Assembly: GCA_033064195.1 (NCBI GenBank)
Contig: JARBJD010000017.1
Span: 431,564 to 495,563, forward strand
Reading direction: 5' to 3'
Length of the DNA stretch: 64,000 nt
Source: Blattamonas nauphoetae
Taxonomy: Eukaryota; Preaxostyla; Oxymonadida
Below the pieces are notes generated by a model that worked only from the letters and a program-made list of their open reading frames with translations, searched no databases and had not been told where the DNA came from. Position 1 is the stretch's first letter. Each line of letters starts with the position of its first letter. Positions 48,991-58,660 of the stretch are shown one piece after another. The translations under genes and the position numbers were made by a program.

Positions 48991-49460
48991 AGTGGCGTCA
49001 CCAACTAGTTTCATGTCAACAATTCGTGCTTTTTCTCTGGAATAATCACTTTTGGTCAAATAAGAAAAGAATAAAATTGGGGTAGGCATTTTTGACATCA
49101 GATAAAATTTCAACGGTCACAAACAAAACACGCAATTGACCACTCTTACTACAACTCGATCATCCATCACAAAAATGTTGTTCAATTGAGTCATCCACCA
49201 ATTCGAGATAAATGTCGATTTGTTTCTCAACCATGAGACGAGATTGGTTTTGAATATTGGTCTTCGATCTTTTGAATTATGACAAAAATACTGACCCATT
49301 TATGAATTTTCCTCCCATGCGATCCCGAGAACACCTCACAATACGTAATACAGCGAAACTCCTCACATTTTTCTACCTTTTGACTTATTTTTCCATAACC
49401 AGACATCTGTTTGAGACCGAAGCAAAAACAGTAATTGTGTAAATATATCCTTAAACGACA
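48991..49460 (+). repeat. Diverged partial copy of the MITE family
   Basis: Begins TATAGTGGCGTCACCAACTA like the left end of the copy at 50793 (TAGTGGAGTCACCAATC), followed by the shared ACTTTTGGTCAAATAAGAAAA block. A later stretch (GCGATCCCGAGAACACC) is like the inner block. No right terminal repeat found. Confidence 0.5.
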
Positions 49461-49477
49461 CTCAGAAAATGAGGTGT

Positions 49478-51565
49478 TTATCCCATGAAATATATCTCAG
49501 CGAAAAACAGCCTTTTTTCATCAGTCGGGAGTGTATGTTCGTAACTCCGAACACTTTTGGATTCATGGTTCAGATCAAAACCGTTCAATAGACTTTTTTT
49601 CATGAAATGCCACACACTTCCTGTACTATCTCCCATTCCAGGCAGGATTGTTGAGTCTGGTGCAACCCGGGCTTTGATCTTGCGGAACTGTTCACGATCA
49701 ACCCCAGCCATAGCCATTCCACCTCCACACCTTCTCACAATTCCACATGCCGCGAAAGCGGAGATAACGTGATGGAAACATGCGGTCCGCTGCCATGCAT
49801 TCGTGCAGTGTGACACGATAGCTTCCGTGCTTTCGTCAGCTCTGAAACCCCGACTCTCTCACATATACTTTTTCCAAGTACCAAAAATACCCACGTCCAA
49901 GACTTGCAGGATGTGAGTGGAGTTGGGTGGCGTCGTTGTTAGGATTATGTTTGCGTTCTTCAATTTGTTAATCACTTCAACTGTTTTTTGTTTGGAACAG
50001 TTGTCCAAAATTAATAGTGCAGCTTGGTCATCAAAGTTGGGCATTGATCGCCGAAATTGAACGTCTGGGATCAGAACAGTGTCAAGCCAGTCACAAAAAA
50101 AGTCGCCGTGAGATTGCACGATGAACGCTCCTTGACATGGTACATGAGGCCTCTGACGCAACCGATATCGTCCATTCCGTACGTTTTGAAGGGAGCCGGA
50201 ACAAAAAAGTACGGATGAAGGCTCCTTCCATCAAGACTGACACAGACAAGGTTTGTCACTCATTTTTCTGTTCGACATTGAGGATAGTGACTGCGACAGT
50301 CAACTTTCTCTGCGAGCACATATACGTCAAGGTCATCCACATCCCCATCGTAGTTTGACTCGGCGGCTTGGAAGACAAAGTGGGCCGGCATATTTGTGAA
50401 ATATTTCTTGAGGTCTGCCTCATATCTGTCTATGTCTTCCACAGATAGTTTCATTCTTGCCAATTCGCGGGGTTCGAGTTTGATGTAGTGTATTTCTGTA
50501 TCCCATCATTTTAGAAAGTAGAAATGCCAGTGTCCAGACACGGGCACCATTGGTTTTTTTGTTCGCTTCCTCGCGCAGTTTCGTTAGTCTCCATGGCCAA
50601 CCAGCTCTCGAATCTTGTATGATGGCATCTACCATCTCTCTTTCGTCGGACTGCGAGAGGTGTGCTGATTCTTTCTTCTCTTTCTCACTGTTCAACATGA
50701 CTTCTTTTCTCAGTTCGCTGATTGTTGATGATGGGAGATGAAGAATGCCCGCAAGTGTGATGTTTGGTAGAGTTTTTTTTCAACAGATAATAGTGGAGTC
50801 ACCAATCGGTGTCCTGTCACCAATCGGTGCTTTTTTCTTGAAAAATCACTATTGGTCAAACTAAGAAAAAAATTAAATTTTACAATGATACTCCCACCCG
50901 ATCCCGAGAAAACCTCAAAATACATTTAACGTTTCGAATGCACACATTTTTTTCAACTTTTTGCCCTCATTTCTCAACAACCAGCCACCCGTTTTGAATC
51001 AAAGAAAATGCATTAGGGTCGGATAGATCTCGACAAAAGATGAACAAAAAATAAAACGATTGTTTTCCGAAGAAGGTTTTATCGTGAAAAATATGGGTTT
51101 TTTTCGATTTTCCCAAATACCCAGAATTTTTTCTCCAAATTTTTTTCAAAATGTTTGTTTCACCAAAAAAACGTTTCTGTGAAAAATTTCATCAAAATCG
51201 GTTCACGGGTTGTTGAGATATTGCCAAAACGATTGTTTTCATCGGGCAAAAGGGGGTATTTTGAGGTTTTCTCGGGATCGGGTGGGAGTATCATTGTAAA
51301 ATTTAATTTTTTTCTTAGTTTGACCAATAGTGATTTTTCAAGAAAAAAGCACCGATTGGTGACAGGACACCGATTGGTGACTCCACTATAAAATTCTCAA
51401 AATAGTGCGGGCACATTCGCTGCGGCACATTCCGGGGAAAATCGTAATTTGTTCGATGATAGAGGACTGGAGGCTTTCTGAAAGAATATCTTTGGTCATG
51501 GCAACAAATAATTGTGGGTTAAATGTGAAGTCCGAACACAGCTTTGCTCGTTTTTCTGTTGTCAT
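49478..51565 (-). pseudogene. Pogo/Tigger-type DDE_1 transposase pseudogene, interrupted by a MITE
   Basis: Minus-strand pieces in several frames: a candidate N-terminal exon from about 51565 (MTTEKRAKLCSDFTFNPQLF), HTH-like segments (50.5-50.7 kb), ARMKLSVEDIDRYEADLKKY (50.4 kb), GRSLHPYFFVPAPFKTYG (50.2 kb), the catalytic ALLILDNCSKQ with PPNSTHILQVLDVGIFGTWK (49.9-50.0 kb), and a C-terminal part to 49478. The order fits a DDE_1 transposase; frame breaks and stops show it is dead. The 594-bp element at 50793-51386 sits inside it. Confidence 0.65.
50793..51386. mobile_element. MITE-like element, 594 bp, nearly perfect long inverted repeats
   Basis: Left end GTGGAGTCACCAATCGGTG and right end CACCGATTGGTGACTCCAC mirror each other, and the inverted match extends about 130 bp inward (to ACCTCAAAATAC at about 50923 and GTATTTTGAGGT at about 51256). 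A TA dinucleotide flanks each end. No coding capacity. The near-perfect repeats suggest recent movement. Confidence 0.85.
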
Positions 51566-52025
51566 CGCAGAAACTGATTGATCAAACCATTAATAAAAAT
51601 CAACTCGGAGTTACGAACAAGCAAGCCCAACTGATAGTATGGGCAGAAATGCACTTGACAGACCAGAGGTTGAGTATCTTCATGAGATTTTCTTTTTTTC
51701 ACCACAATTTCAGTGCTCGTTTACAGTCGCACACCACAATTATCATCCCATTGTCGAAAGTTCTTGAAGAATGAAATCTTCACACCTTTTTTCAAAACCT
51801 GCACTATCCCGAAGCACCGACAGGACACACATCTTTGATCGTTTGTACTCTCTTTTATCCAAGAATCTGGTTGATAGTGCCATCACAAAAGAGGAATAAT
51901 TCATTCAACCGCCAAAAATCAAGTTTTTCCCAGAATCTGATGGACAGTCCAACAAAGAAAAAAAATGAAAAATTTGCTCCTGCTACTCATTGAGAACACC
52001 GTCTTGCACTTGAAAAGTGTCACTT

Positions 52026-52210
52026 TTCACAATTCTTTTGGTAATATCTTATCAACTGGTGAATCAATTGTCACATACCTTTCACAAGCTATTTTTTGAT
52101 CATTCGAACATTTTAGGAAAAATATGGACAAAAATGTGGGGTATCTTGAAAACAGTCGAAAAACCGATATTTTCTTGAAAACACTCACAGAGGCCAAATT
52201 TTCATCTATT
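52026..52210 (-). repeat. Diverged inner fragment of the MITE family
   Basis: Its reverse complement shows the inner order of the family at reduced identity: an ATTTTTCC..AAAATGTTCG block and GTTGATAAGATATTACC, comparable with TGTTGAGATATTGCC at about 51209. Confidence 0.35.
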
Positions 52211-53540
52211 GTCATCAAAATCGTTTTTCAAGGTCTTTACGAATCGAATGCTATTCATTTGGTTGAAAATGGATGATTGAAAGTAGTATAGTAGACGATT
52301 TGGGAACCAGATTGAAATAGTCGTTGAAATCAGAAACGAAAAGTCAATTCCGATTGACAATTTCTAAATCTTGTATTAAAAGGAATTTGGGACATTTCAA
52401 TGATGCCAATATTTGACCTAAATTCCAGAAATATGTTCAATATTTTGATCTCATTTTAAGCGTCAATTTTGAAGCAAATTTTTGCCATATTCCAAAAATG
52501 TTGTCACTTTTTTCGATGATTTTTCACTTTTGAACTCGAACAAAGTGAATCCAACTTGAGAACCACTTCGAAAAAAATCGAAAAAAATTCTAAAATGTCG
52601 GAGACGATGTGAGTCGTCGATCAAAACAATCCCGATGACAATCGGTTGAGAATTCGTGGAGCTACGTACCGAACAGTGGTCGAAACAGTGACCAAAAAGT
52701 CGATTTTCAGAACTTGCTTAAAACTGCTGCTATATGGCTCAAACACACCTCAAACACCTTCTAAAATTACAAAATCGATTTCAGAAGGTGAAATTCGCGA
52801 TAAAAATCACTTTTGGAATTTTTGGTTAGATCAAGGCCGGATCGGGATTTTTCTTGATCAACCCACATTCCATTTTTCGAGTTTCTCCGAATTTTAAACA
52901 AAATGTATGCGCTTTCAGCACTTCACTTTTTAGGATCACTTTTGCCTCCTATTTGCGTTTTTACACTTCATTTCGCTCGGAGTCGCCTTTTGGTGACACT
53001 TTTCAACCACACTTTTTCACGTCATCTTTCACCACTTTTTTCGTCAGTTTTCGTTTTTTACGTTAGATTTTTCAAAATCTTCACATTTGCGTCCTTCCGA
53101 CGCTTTTCCTAGGTTCCCGATCACCTCACCTTCATAGTCCTCTTTTTTTGAACGCACCTTTTTTGCACCACATTTTCACCAACTTTTCACTCATATCGAT
53201 TTTTGCCCCGATTTTCTCACATCACATCTTCTTTCTCACCTTTCGAGGAGGGAGTACTGAATTTTCACGACACTTTTGACGACTAGTTTTTTCATAATGT
53301 TGGTTTTTCATGTTTCTCACACTCAACTTTTGATCTTGTTTGTTTCATGCACAGCCACTTCAACGCTTTTCACTGCTCATTTCGCTCGTCTGGTTTTCAC
53401 TTTAATTACTTCGACTTTCCTCGTCACTTCACCAATCTCACGAGCATTCTTTCGACCGTCTACACCTCACGAGCACATCACAACAACTCATTTTTCGTCG
53501 ACTTTTTCTCTTAATTAGACCAAATGAAGGTGAATGAAGC
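52211..53540. other. A/T-rich stretch without genes, then a pyrimidine-rich strand
   Basis: No frame with coding character. From about 52,860 to 53,520 the plus strand is strongly pyrimidine-rich (CACTTTT, TTTTTCAC runs) and changes abruptly to purine-rich (GAAGTGAAATG) after 53,520, where the 139-bp array begins. Confidence 0.5.
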
Positions 53541-53542
53541 TA

Positions 53543-55100
53543 AAATGAAGTGGGCAAGTATGATAGTGAATGGTGAAATGGAAATAGTGAAAATGGTGGG
53601 TAAGTATTGAGATTTACGAACGTGTTCAGACAAATTTCACAAAAAAGAGAAAAAAAGAGTGATTGAAGTGAGAATGAAACGATAAGGTGAAGTGACGTAC
53701 CAGATCTGCACGATCTTGATCCTTTGCGTTCCGTTGGTACACCACTTCACCTTATGAACGGGTTCGTCAAAATTTCACAAACAAAGAGAAAAAAAGAGTG
53801 AGTGAAGTGAAAAGTAAACGATAAAACAAAATCTCGTACCAGATCTGAACGATCTTTGTTGTTCGCATTTCATTGGTACACCACTTCACTTTATGAACGC
53901 GTTCATCAAAAATGTTTCTAATTAGAGTAAAATCGTGAAGTGAAACAATGTTAGCAACGATAAGGTGAAGTGACGTACCAGATCTCTCCAATCATTGTTT
54001 TTCTCACTTCGTTGGTACATCACTTCACCTTATGAACGCGTTCAACGAAATTTCAGAAAACAAGAGGAATTAAGAGTGAGTGAAGTGAAAACTAAAAGAT
54101 AAAACACATTCATGTACCAGATCTCACCGATCATTTCAGATTGAATCTCGTTGGTACACCACTTTGTTTTATGAAAGATTAGAGCAAAATGTCAATAAAG
54201 AGATCAAAATTGTGAAGTGAAACAATGTTTGAAGTGATAAAACACATTCATGTACCAGATCTCACAGTTCATTTTTATCTTGACGATCAAACATTTTTAG
54301 TTCTGTGTTCCACTTTGTTTTGATCAAAAAAGAGAATTGAAATCAAATAGTTGTGAAATGAAATGATAAGGTGAAGTGGTGTACCTGATCTGGATGATCA
54401 CTTCAGATCGCGTTTTGTTGGTACACCGTTGTGTTTTAGAAAAATGAAGAGCACAAATCGAAGAGTAGTGAAGTGTAAAAGGTGAAATGAAAGTTGAATG
54501 AAAGTAAAACAAAGTGGTGTACCAACGCATACAATTTTATCGATGAATCACGAAGTTTCTCGAAGAAAGATGAGGATCAAAATTTTGTTCACGTCATTTT
54601 AAATTTTAATTTTTGAAAAAGTGAGAGACAATGAGAAAAATTGACAATGAAGTGAAAATGAGAGGATAAAGTGAAGTGTTGTACCAGAAAGAGAATGTCA
54701 AAAGTGAAGTGAAAATTCTGGTACGTCATTGTGTCTTATAAAGAGATAATACAAAAAGAGAGCAAACCTGTTTCAAATATTCAGTGAACAGCACTTTCTG
54801 GTCATAAGACGCAATAGTGTACCTGAGTTTGATGATCACACAGATCGAGTACATGAAGATGTTTTATGAAAAGATGAATAAAAAAGAAGAGAATACCTGT
54901 TTGGTAAATCACGAGAGACATACTCTTAAGCGATAAAACGCATCTGTGTACCTGATCTTCAGGTCCACTTTCGGTTTGATCGGCGTTGGTACATAAATGT
55001 GTTTTAGGAAATAATGAATTCAAAAATGGAGCAAACCTGTTCAAAACAAGTCGGGAATGAAACCACCGTTCATAAAACAATGTGATGTACCTAAATGAGA
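53543..55100. repeat. Tandem array, about 139-bp period, of imperfect palindromes
   Basis: Eleven units begin at 53682, 53821, 53960, 54099, 54237, 54365, 54504, 54666, 54804, 54933 and 55072; a degenerate one may start near 53543. Each has a left arm such as ATAAGGTGAAGTGACGTACC, often followed by AGATCT, and about 35 bp later a mirror arm such as GGTACACCACTTCACCTTAT. Two arm types alternate (AAGGTGAAGTG and AAAACAC). GTACC is the most constant core. Arms decay toward the right, and units 7 and 11 keep only the left arm. Confidence 0.85.
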
Positions 55101-55337
55101 GGAGAAGAAAAAAGTCGATGATCGAGAACAAGAATGAGATGTCAAAAAAGAAAAGAGAACAAATGAGAAAGTAGAAAGTGAAACACACCTAAATCAAACG
55201 GTAATGAGCAGTCAGGAATGAGATGAGAGGATCGAGTCCCATTGAAGTACTTTCTCTGATCAAACAAGACTGATCGAACCCATCGATGTGAGGAAAGAAG
55301 TCTCGGAAGATCACAAATGATAAAATCACGAATGAAC

Positions 55338-55350
55338 ATTTATTTTTGAA
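55338..55350 (+). promoter_or_regulatory. Viral start-proximal motif (S74 gene)
   Basis: ATTTATTTTTGAA, 19 bp before the ATG at 55369; same motif as before the other genes of the virus-like module. Confidence 0.55.
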
Positions 55351-55368
55351 TTTTTTAATTTGTATTAA

Positions 55369-56407
55369 ATGAATCCAACTGAGATGTACAACGAAAGACG
55401 TCGAGTATGTTCAGAACAAGCATTAATTGAATCAATGAGAGAAGAGAACTGTTCACTAGTCTCTGAGTATGTCAGAAATAATGTGCCGGTGACGTATGTT
55501 CATGAGGGATTGTCATTTTTTAATTTCAATGAAAGAACAAGCAGAAATGAATCGACAAAAATACAATTCACAAATGATTGAGAAAATGATTGATCATACT
55601 CTGTCGACAGCCAACGAGAATTCGGCAGTGATTGAATCACTTCAGAAGACAACAGAAGGACATAAGACAGCGATATCTTCAATCCAAAAAGTGGTGAGCA
55701 CAAATGGATCGATCACGACACCAACAATAGGAGGATTGATTAATGTGAATGGAGCGAAGTGGAATATATCAGAAGGATCACTTCCGAAGTATCCTGGAAC
55801 ATACCCGTCCTCAACATTTTCTTCTGGAATTTCAATTTCACAATCGCTTGCAGAAACTTCGGGAATTCAGTTCAATGGTGATGGAATAATTATGTGGTCT
55901 CCATGTGACAAACCAGCATTGTATTACTACGATGAGGACACAGGTTCGGGAGTGTTTTCAATTTCTACAACAGGAAGTTTTTCTCAGCTATCAGACAGAA
56001 GAGTGAAAAGAAATATTGAACCGTACCCCGATGTTCTTGAACAACTGAATAAAGTGGAAATTGTCCGCTACCAATTCAACACGTTCGACTCGAAGATTTA
56101 CAAAGTGACAAAGCAAATTGAAAATGAGACAGATGAAGAACACTTGAAGAACTGCAAAGAGAAATGTGAATGCCTGAAGAAGGAAAGTGAGAAGAAACAC
56201 ATTGGTGTAATTGCTCAACAGATCCAAGAGATATTCCCAGAGGTTGTGAATGATTCCAATCCAGATTGTCTTCAAGTTGATTATGCAGAACTCTCTTGCT
56301 TCTGTCTCAAAGCCATTCAGGAACTGAGTATTATTGTCGGACATCAACAGACACTCATCAATGAACTCATACAAAAATATAATTCACTGACTAATACCAT
56401 GACGTAG
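55369..56407 (+). CDS. Virus-like fibre protein with S74 endosialidase-type chaperone domain
   Basis: The C-terminal half carries an intramolecular chaperone (peptidase S74) domain, which in phage and viral fibres drives trimerisation and cleaves itself. Seen: SQLSDRRVKRNIEPYPDVLE (S-D-x-R-x-K-x-N signature with the catalytic Ser-Asp), KKHIGVIAQQIQEIFPEVV, then VDYAELSCFCLKAIQEL and a final coiled coil, all typical of the family. A Gly/Ser/Thr-rich middle resembles fibre shaft sequence. The ATG at 55369 follows the common motif, but its frame changes near a T6 run (55517-55522) to the frame that holds the domain, which itself can start at ATG 55496 or 55531. So this is one gene with a frame break or two overlapping genes. 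The S74 frame is 55496-56407. Confidence 0.75.
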
Positions 56408-56428
56408 TCATACTAGAAATGCGAAGCA

Positions 56429-56839
56429 TTAATACTCCAACATGAGATCAACCAGAAATTCATAATACTCTTTTATTATTTTTCCATTGATTGTCTCTGA
56501 TGTTTCCATCTCGATTGACTCACCAGAACTGTCTTTGAACCAGATCTTCACAATAGATTGTCGAGTAGTTAATTCCCACTTCTTTCGCTTCGCAATCTGT
56601 TCGTTACAGAAAGCAACAAATGAATCATTGAATGCATCAGTCTGGATCCAATCACCGTGGATTGTGATGTGCTGAGGAATATCCTTTGAAATGACTGTTG
56701 TTGAACCATCAATGTCCTCCCTCACATGAATGAGTTTGCAGTCGAGGAAGTAGATGTATTTTTGTTTTCTCGAATTGGTAAAATCAGGAGGAAGTTGAGC
56801 AGTATGAGAATTCTGAATTGAGAAATATCGCTTCACCAT
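56429..56839 (-). CDS. Virus-module protein of unknown function, 136 residues
   Basis: Intact frame with ATG at 56839, 14 bp after the common A/T motif. Mixed beta-type pattern with many aromatic residues (YIYFLDCKLIHVRED, ITIHGDWIQTD) and a hydrophobic end (FLVDLMLEY). It could be a small capsid or cement protein given its place beside the capsid genes, but no motif proves this. Tail-to-tail with the S74 gene. Confidence 0.55.
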   Translation of the reverse strand: MVKRYFSIQNSHTAQLPPDFTNSRKQKYIYFLDCKLIHVREDIDGSTTVISKDIPQHITIHGDWIQTDAFNDSFVAFCNEQIAKRKKWELTTRQSIVKIWFKDSSGESIEMETSETINGKIIKEYYEFLVDLMLEY

Positions 56840-56852
56840 CTTTGTTTTCTTC

Positions 56853-56863
56853 AAAAATAAAAT
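56853..56863 (-). promoter_or_regulatory. Viral start-proximal motif
   Basis: ATTTTATTTTT on the minus strand, directly before the 136-residue gene. Confidence 0.5.
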
Positions 56864-56879
56864 ATCATATTTGTTCTGT

Positions 56880-58575
56880 TCAATAACCTCTCTTCACTTC
56901 TTCATATGCTTCCTGGAGTCGACGATCAATGACATATCGCACTCGTGGTTGTCCATTCTCAATCCAGAACAACCAGTATGTTGCCTGATGTAGTGCCAAA
57001 ATTGGTGGAGGAGGACCTTCTGGAGTTGAGGTGAAATATGGATCGAGTTCTCCCTGATTGATTGGTGATCCTCTGAAGACAATATTCACTGATTCTGCTG
57101 TTGAAATACCTTCTTCTCCACCAGCAATTTCACTTCGATCAGTTGGAACCATGAACGTGAAACTAGTAGCATCCGTTCCTGCTCTGGTTCTCTTGAACTC
57201 CTTTCCAAAACAGGTAGAATTGCGTGACATACAGATTGAATTCTCAAACTCTTCCGTCGCGGAACAACCGATAAAATCACCATTCACCATCATCATTTGA
57301 TAGAACTCTGGCGAGAGTGTTGACATCGGGAAATTGGGAAAGTTGGATCCAAGCATTTCGAATAAGCCAACATAATGAGGATTTCTGAAGACTGTACATT
57401 CATTTGGTCTTTCAGGGAATAAGCACATAAGATTCATGAGATTGTTGAGCTTGATACTGATGTTTGATCTCACTCCCATTGCTGTTGCTTGTGATTGAAA
57501 TGATTGAGTGTCAATTCTTTCAGCTTTCAGGACATACAGAGTCTTTGAATATGTGTTGAAGAGTGACTGCTTCGTTGCATCAGTGATTTGATATCCGTAA
57601 CAAATCGAAGACACTGTATCTATCGAAGATGAAAGAACAGTGGCTGTGAAGGATTTGGTTTTGATATATGAAATGTAAAATGAATTCACAGAAGGCATTA
57701 TATTGTCATCGAATTGAAGTATTGGATTACCAATTTGTGTAAATTCCTGTGTCAAATTAGAGTATTCTCCATCGAACATGAGACTCATTTGCCCTTCTGG
57801 TGCGAGACGAGGCTCGTCTTTATCTGGATATCGATCTTTCATCATCTCAAGTGTTTTTCTTACAACAGTTGAAGTTCGAATGGGACAATACACAAGTGAA
57901 TCAGTGGTCAAATGAAATCTCAAACGTAAATTTCCGAAGATCGAATTTGGATACTGATCAAACGTACTCAGTGGAAGGAGATTCACAAACGGAATAACCA
58001 GTGGAATCGTTGCAGTGTATGGTTTTTTTCTGCCCATTGAGTGTTGGAACATAGTAGAATCCACACACACTTGGATCCATTCTCTGAACATTTTCAAAAA
58101 GACTATAGCAATGCTTCATATTGTTTTTCTCTTCATACGACTTGAAAGTATGATACAGAAATGATTCGTGAACATGATTATTCTGGAGTGTATTGTCAAT
58201 AATGTTTCCTTTACTGTCAACCAGTCTCATGTCTCGAATGGCATCTGATGATGATTTGTAACCGTAGAACATTCCGTTCAATCCAGCTGACTCTGAAGCA
58301 TCTGCATCTGATGGATATGTATATGGAACAGTAATCGTGAGATCGATACGCAGATGACTCTTCGAAAATTCAGTCACATCATGACCATCATAGCACAATG
58401 GAACTTCAATCTCATCTCCGATTCTGCATGGCATGGGAGGATTTGTTGGATGTACTTCTTGGACGGAGTAGATGTGAGGTTCTGAATCCCATTGTTTTGG
58501 CAGATATGATTGCACTTCAATTTGCTCAATTAATGTCGATGTTGGTTTGGATTGATTTGATCTGATACTTCTCAT
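56880..58575 (-). pseudogene. Second double-jelly-roll-type capsid protein, frame broken
   Basis: Paralogue of the next gene (58661-60520). ATG at 58575 follows the common motif. The first part (to about 58,030) and second part are in different frames; the change falls at an A7 run (minus strand) near 58,025-58,031. Shared landmarks with the paralogue: a SSDAIRDMRL segment, a MKHCYSLF segment, IFGNLRLRFHLTTDSLVYC, and the end PPPILALHQATYWLFWIENG against APILATTATTWWVLRYSNG. The IPLVIPFVNLLPL..F..YP..IFG..L pattern is like the loop before the second jelly roll of polinton and adintovirus capsids. A one-base change would explain the break; programmed slippage is possible. Total length about 565 codons. 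Confidence 0.55.
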
Positions 58576-58580
58576 TTGTA

Positions 58581-58596
58581 GAAAAATAAAAAAATA
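58581..58596 (-). promoter_or_regulatory. Viral start-proximal motif
   Basis: TATTTTTTTATTTTTC on the minus strand, 5 bp before ATG at 58575; it decides this start over a non-ATG extension. Confidence 0.6.
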
Positions 58597-58660
58597 CAAT
58601 ATCAATATTTTCTTTTACTGTTTTGTCTCGCCAGAGGCTTCGAACCCCCGATGAGTGTCT

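Noticed and set aside
53276..53518. Hydrophobic 80-codon frame
   Set aside because: It results from a pyrimidine-rich strand that encodes Phe, Ser and Leu in any frame; there is no conserved motif.
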